Under the pieces are notes generated by a model that saw only the letters and a program-made list of their open reading frames with translations, searched no databases and had not been told where the DNA came from. Both the position numbers and the translations under genes were made by a program. DNA of 64,000 nucleotides from Comamonas sp. GTDB lineage: Bacteria; Pseudomonadota; Gammaproteobacteria; Burkholderiales; Burkholderiaceae_C. Positions 63,774 to 64,000 of this stretch are shown one piece after another; within the stretch, counting starts at the first letter, position 1, and every line of letters starts with the position of its first letter. The stretch is from assembly GCA_031277805.1 (NCBI GenBank), contig JAITLR010000009.1, positions 62,001 to 126,000 on the forward strand. Direction: 5' to 3'.

Positions 63774-64000
63774 ATGACGCAGCACCTACCCGCCCCCATC
63801 GCGCCTCAGCCTCCAGCCCCTTCCAGCAAGGTCATACTGGCAAGCTATTTACTGATGGCAGCGGCGCTGCTGCTGGTCATGCACCAGGGCATTCTTCCGG
63901 GACTGCTCTGCGTCTGTGTCGGCTTTCTGCTGACCCGGGCGCTGACCCGATTGCTGAGCCGGGCAGACAAACGCCCACGCCCGACTGGTGTGCTGCCGCA
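63774..64000 (+). CDS. AI-2E/PerM family transporter, N-terminal part
   Basis: The first 75 codons, cut by the right edge. MTQHLPAPIAPQPP, a proline-rich tail, then two hydrophobic helices (VILASYLLMAAALLLVM and ILPGLLCVCVGFLLTRAL) and a basic loop. The family call rests on this layout and on the usual purM-transporter order; the diagnostic C-terminal region is outside the window. Confidence 0.6.
   Translation, partial: MTQHLPAPIAPQPPAPSSKVILASYLLMAAALLLVMHQGILPGLLCVCVGFLLTRALTRLLSRADKRPRPTGVLP

Overview
The window reads as chromosomal DNA of a Comamonadaceae betaproteobacterium, most likely Comamonas (C. testosteroni-like). Grounds: high GC, Bug/TctC-type receptors, gene orders known from that family (xseB-ispA-dxs, hemC-hemD-hemX-hemY, hda-HAD-pcnB-folK beside purM) and several families of short intergenic repeats. 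The species call is inference; no rRNA gene is present.

Layout. 1-6.2 kb: start of a TRAP receptor, the isoprenoid operon xseB-ispA-dxs, a Rieske oxygenase and an EamA exporter. 6.3-16 kb: sseA, an isolated flhDC pair, ppc, and the haem operon hemCDXY. 16-21 kb: a periplasmic molybdenum hydroxylase operon (molybdopterin subunit, 2Fe-2S subunit, triheme cytochrome c). 21-30.2 kb: cybB-yceI-yceI, a VOC protein, valS, galU, tusA-like, a Nudix hydrolase and cysM. 30.2-35.1 kb: a tRNA-Leu(CAA) gene followed by a 4.7-kb island bounded by a 58-bp direct repeat of the tRNA 3' end. 35.1-50.9 kb: lrgAB, transporters, three LysR regulators, tenA, a glutarate-type catabolic cluster (gcdH, CoA-transferase, Bug receptor), a porin remnant, sotB, small membrane proteins and a Liv-type receptor. 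51-64 kb: ribH2 under an FMN riboswitch, two envelope proteins, redox and sugar-nucleotide-type enzymes, an ArnT-like transferase, folK-pcnB-HAD, hda, purM and the start of an AI-2E-family transporter.

The island is the least ordinary part. It holds recognisable debris of a P2-like prophage: portal C-terminus, scaffold-protease piece, gpM terminase subunit with an in-frame stop, and two copies of an integrase C-terminus that carry different lesions. Among the debris sit five intact genes of different composition: an overlapping pair whose second product resembles a stand-alone WYL domain, a 127-residue protein, an HNH endonuclease with an N-terminal head domain, and a three-helix membrane protein. 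P2-like phages are known to carry anti-phage cargo, so this set is the best candidate for an undescribed defence module, though nothing here proves it.

Other notable signals: a GC-rich element that begins within about 10 bp after the stop codon of six plus-strand genes; an AT-rich repeat present in about ten intergenic places and once in frame inside hemD; an 11-C tract just before the CoA-transferase start; an FMN riboswitch on a lone ribH2; paired repeats with DnaA-box-like 9-mers; and a possible about 110-nt structured RNA or leader before the Rieske oxygenase.
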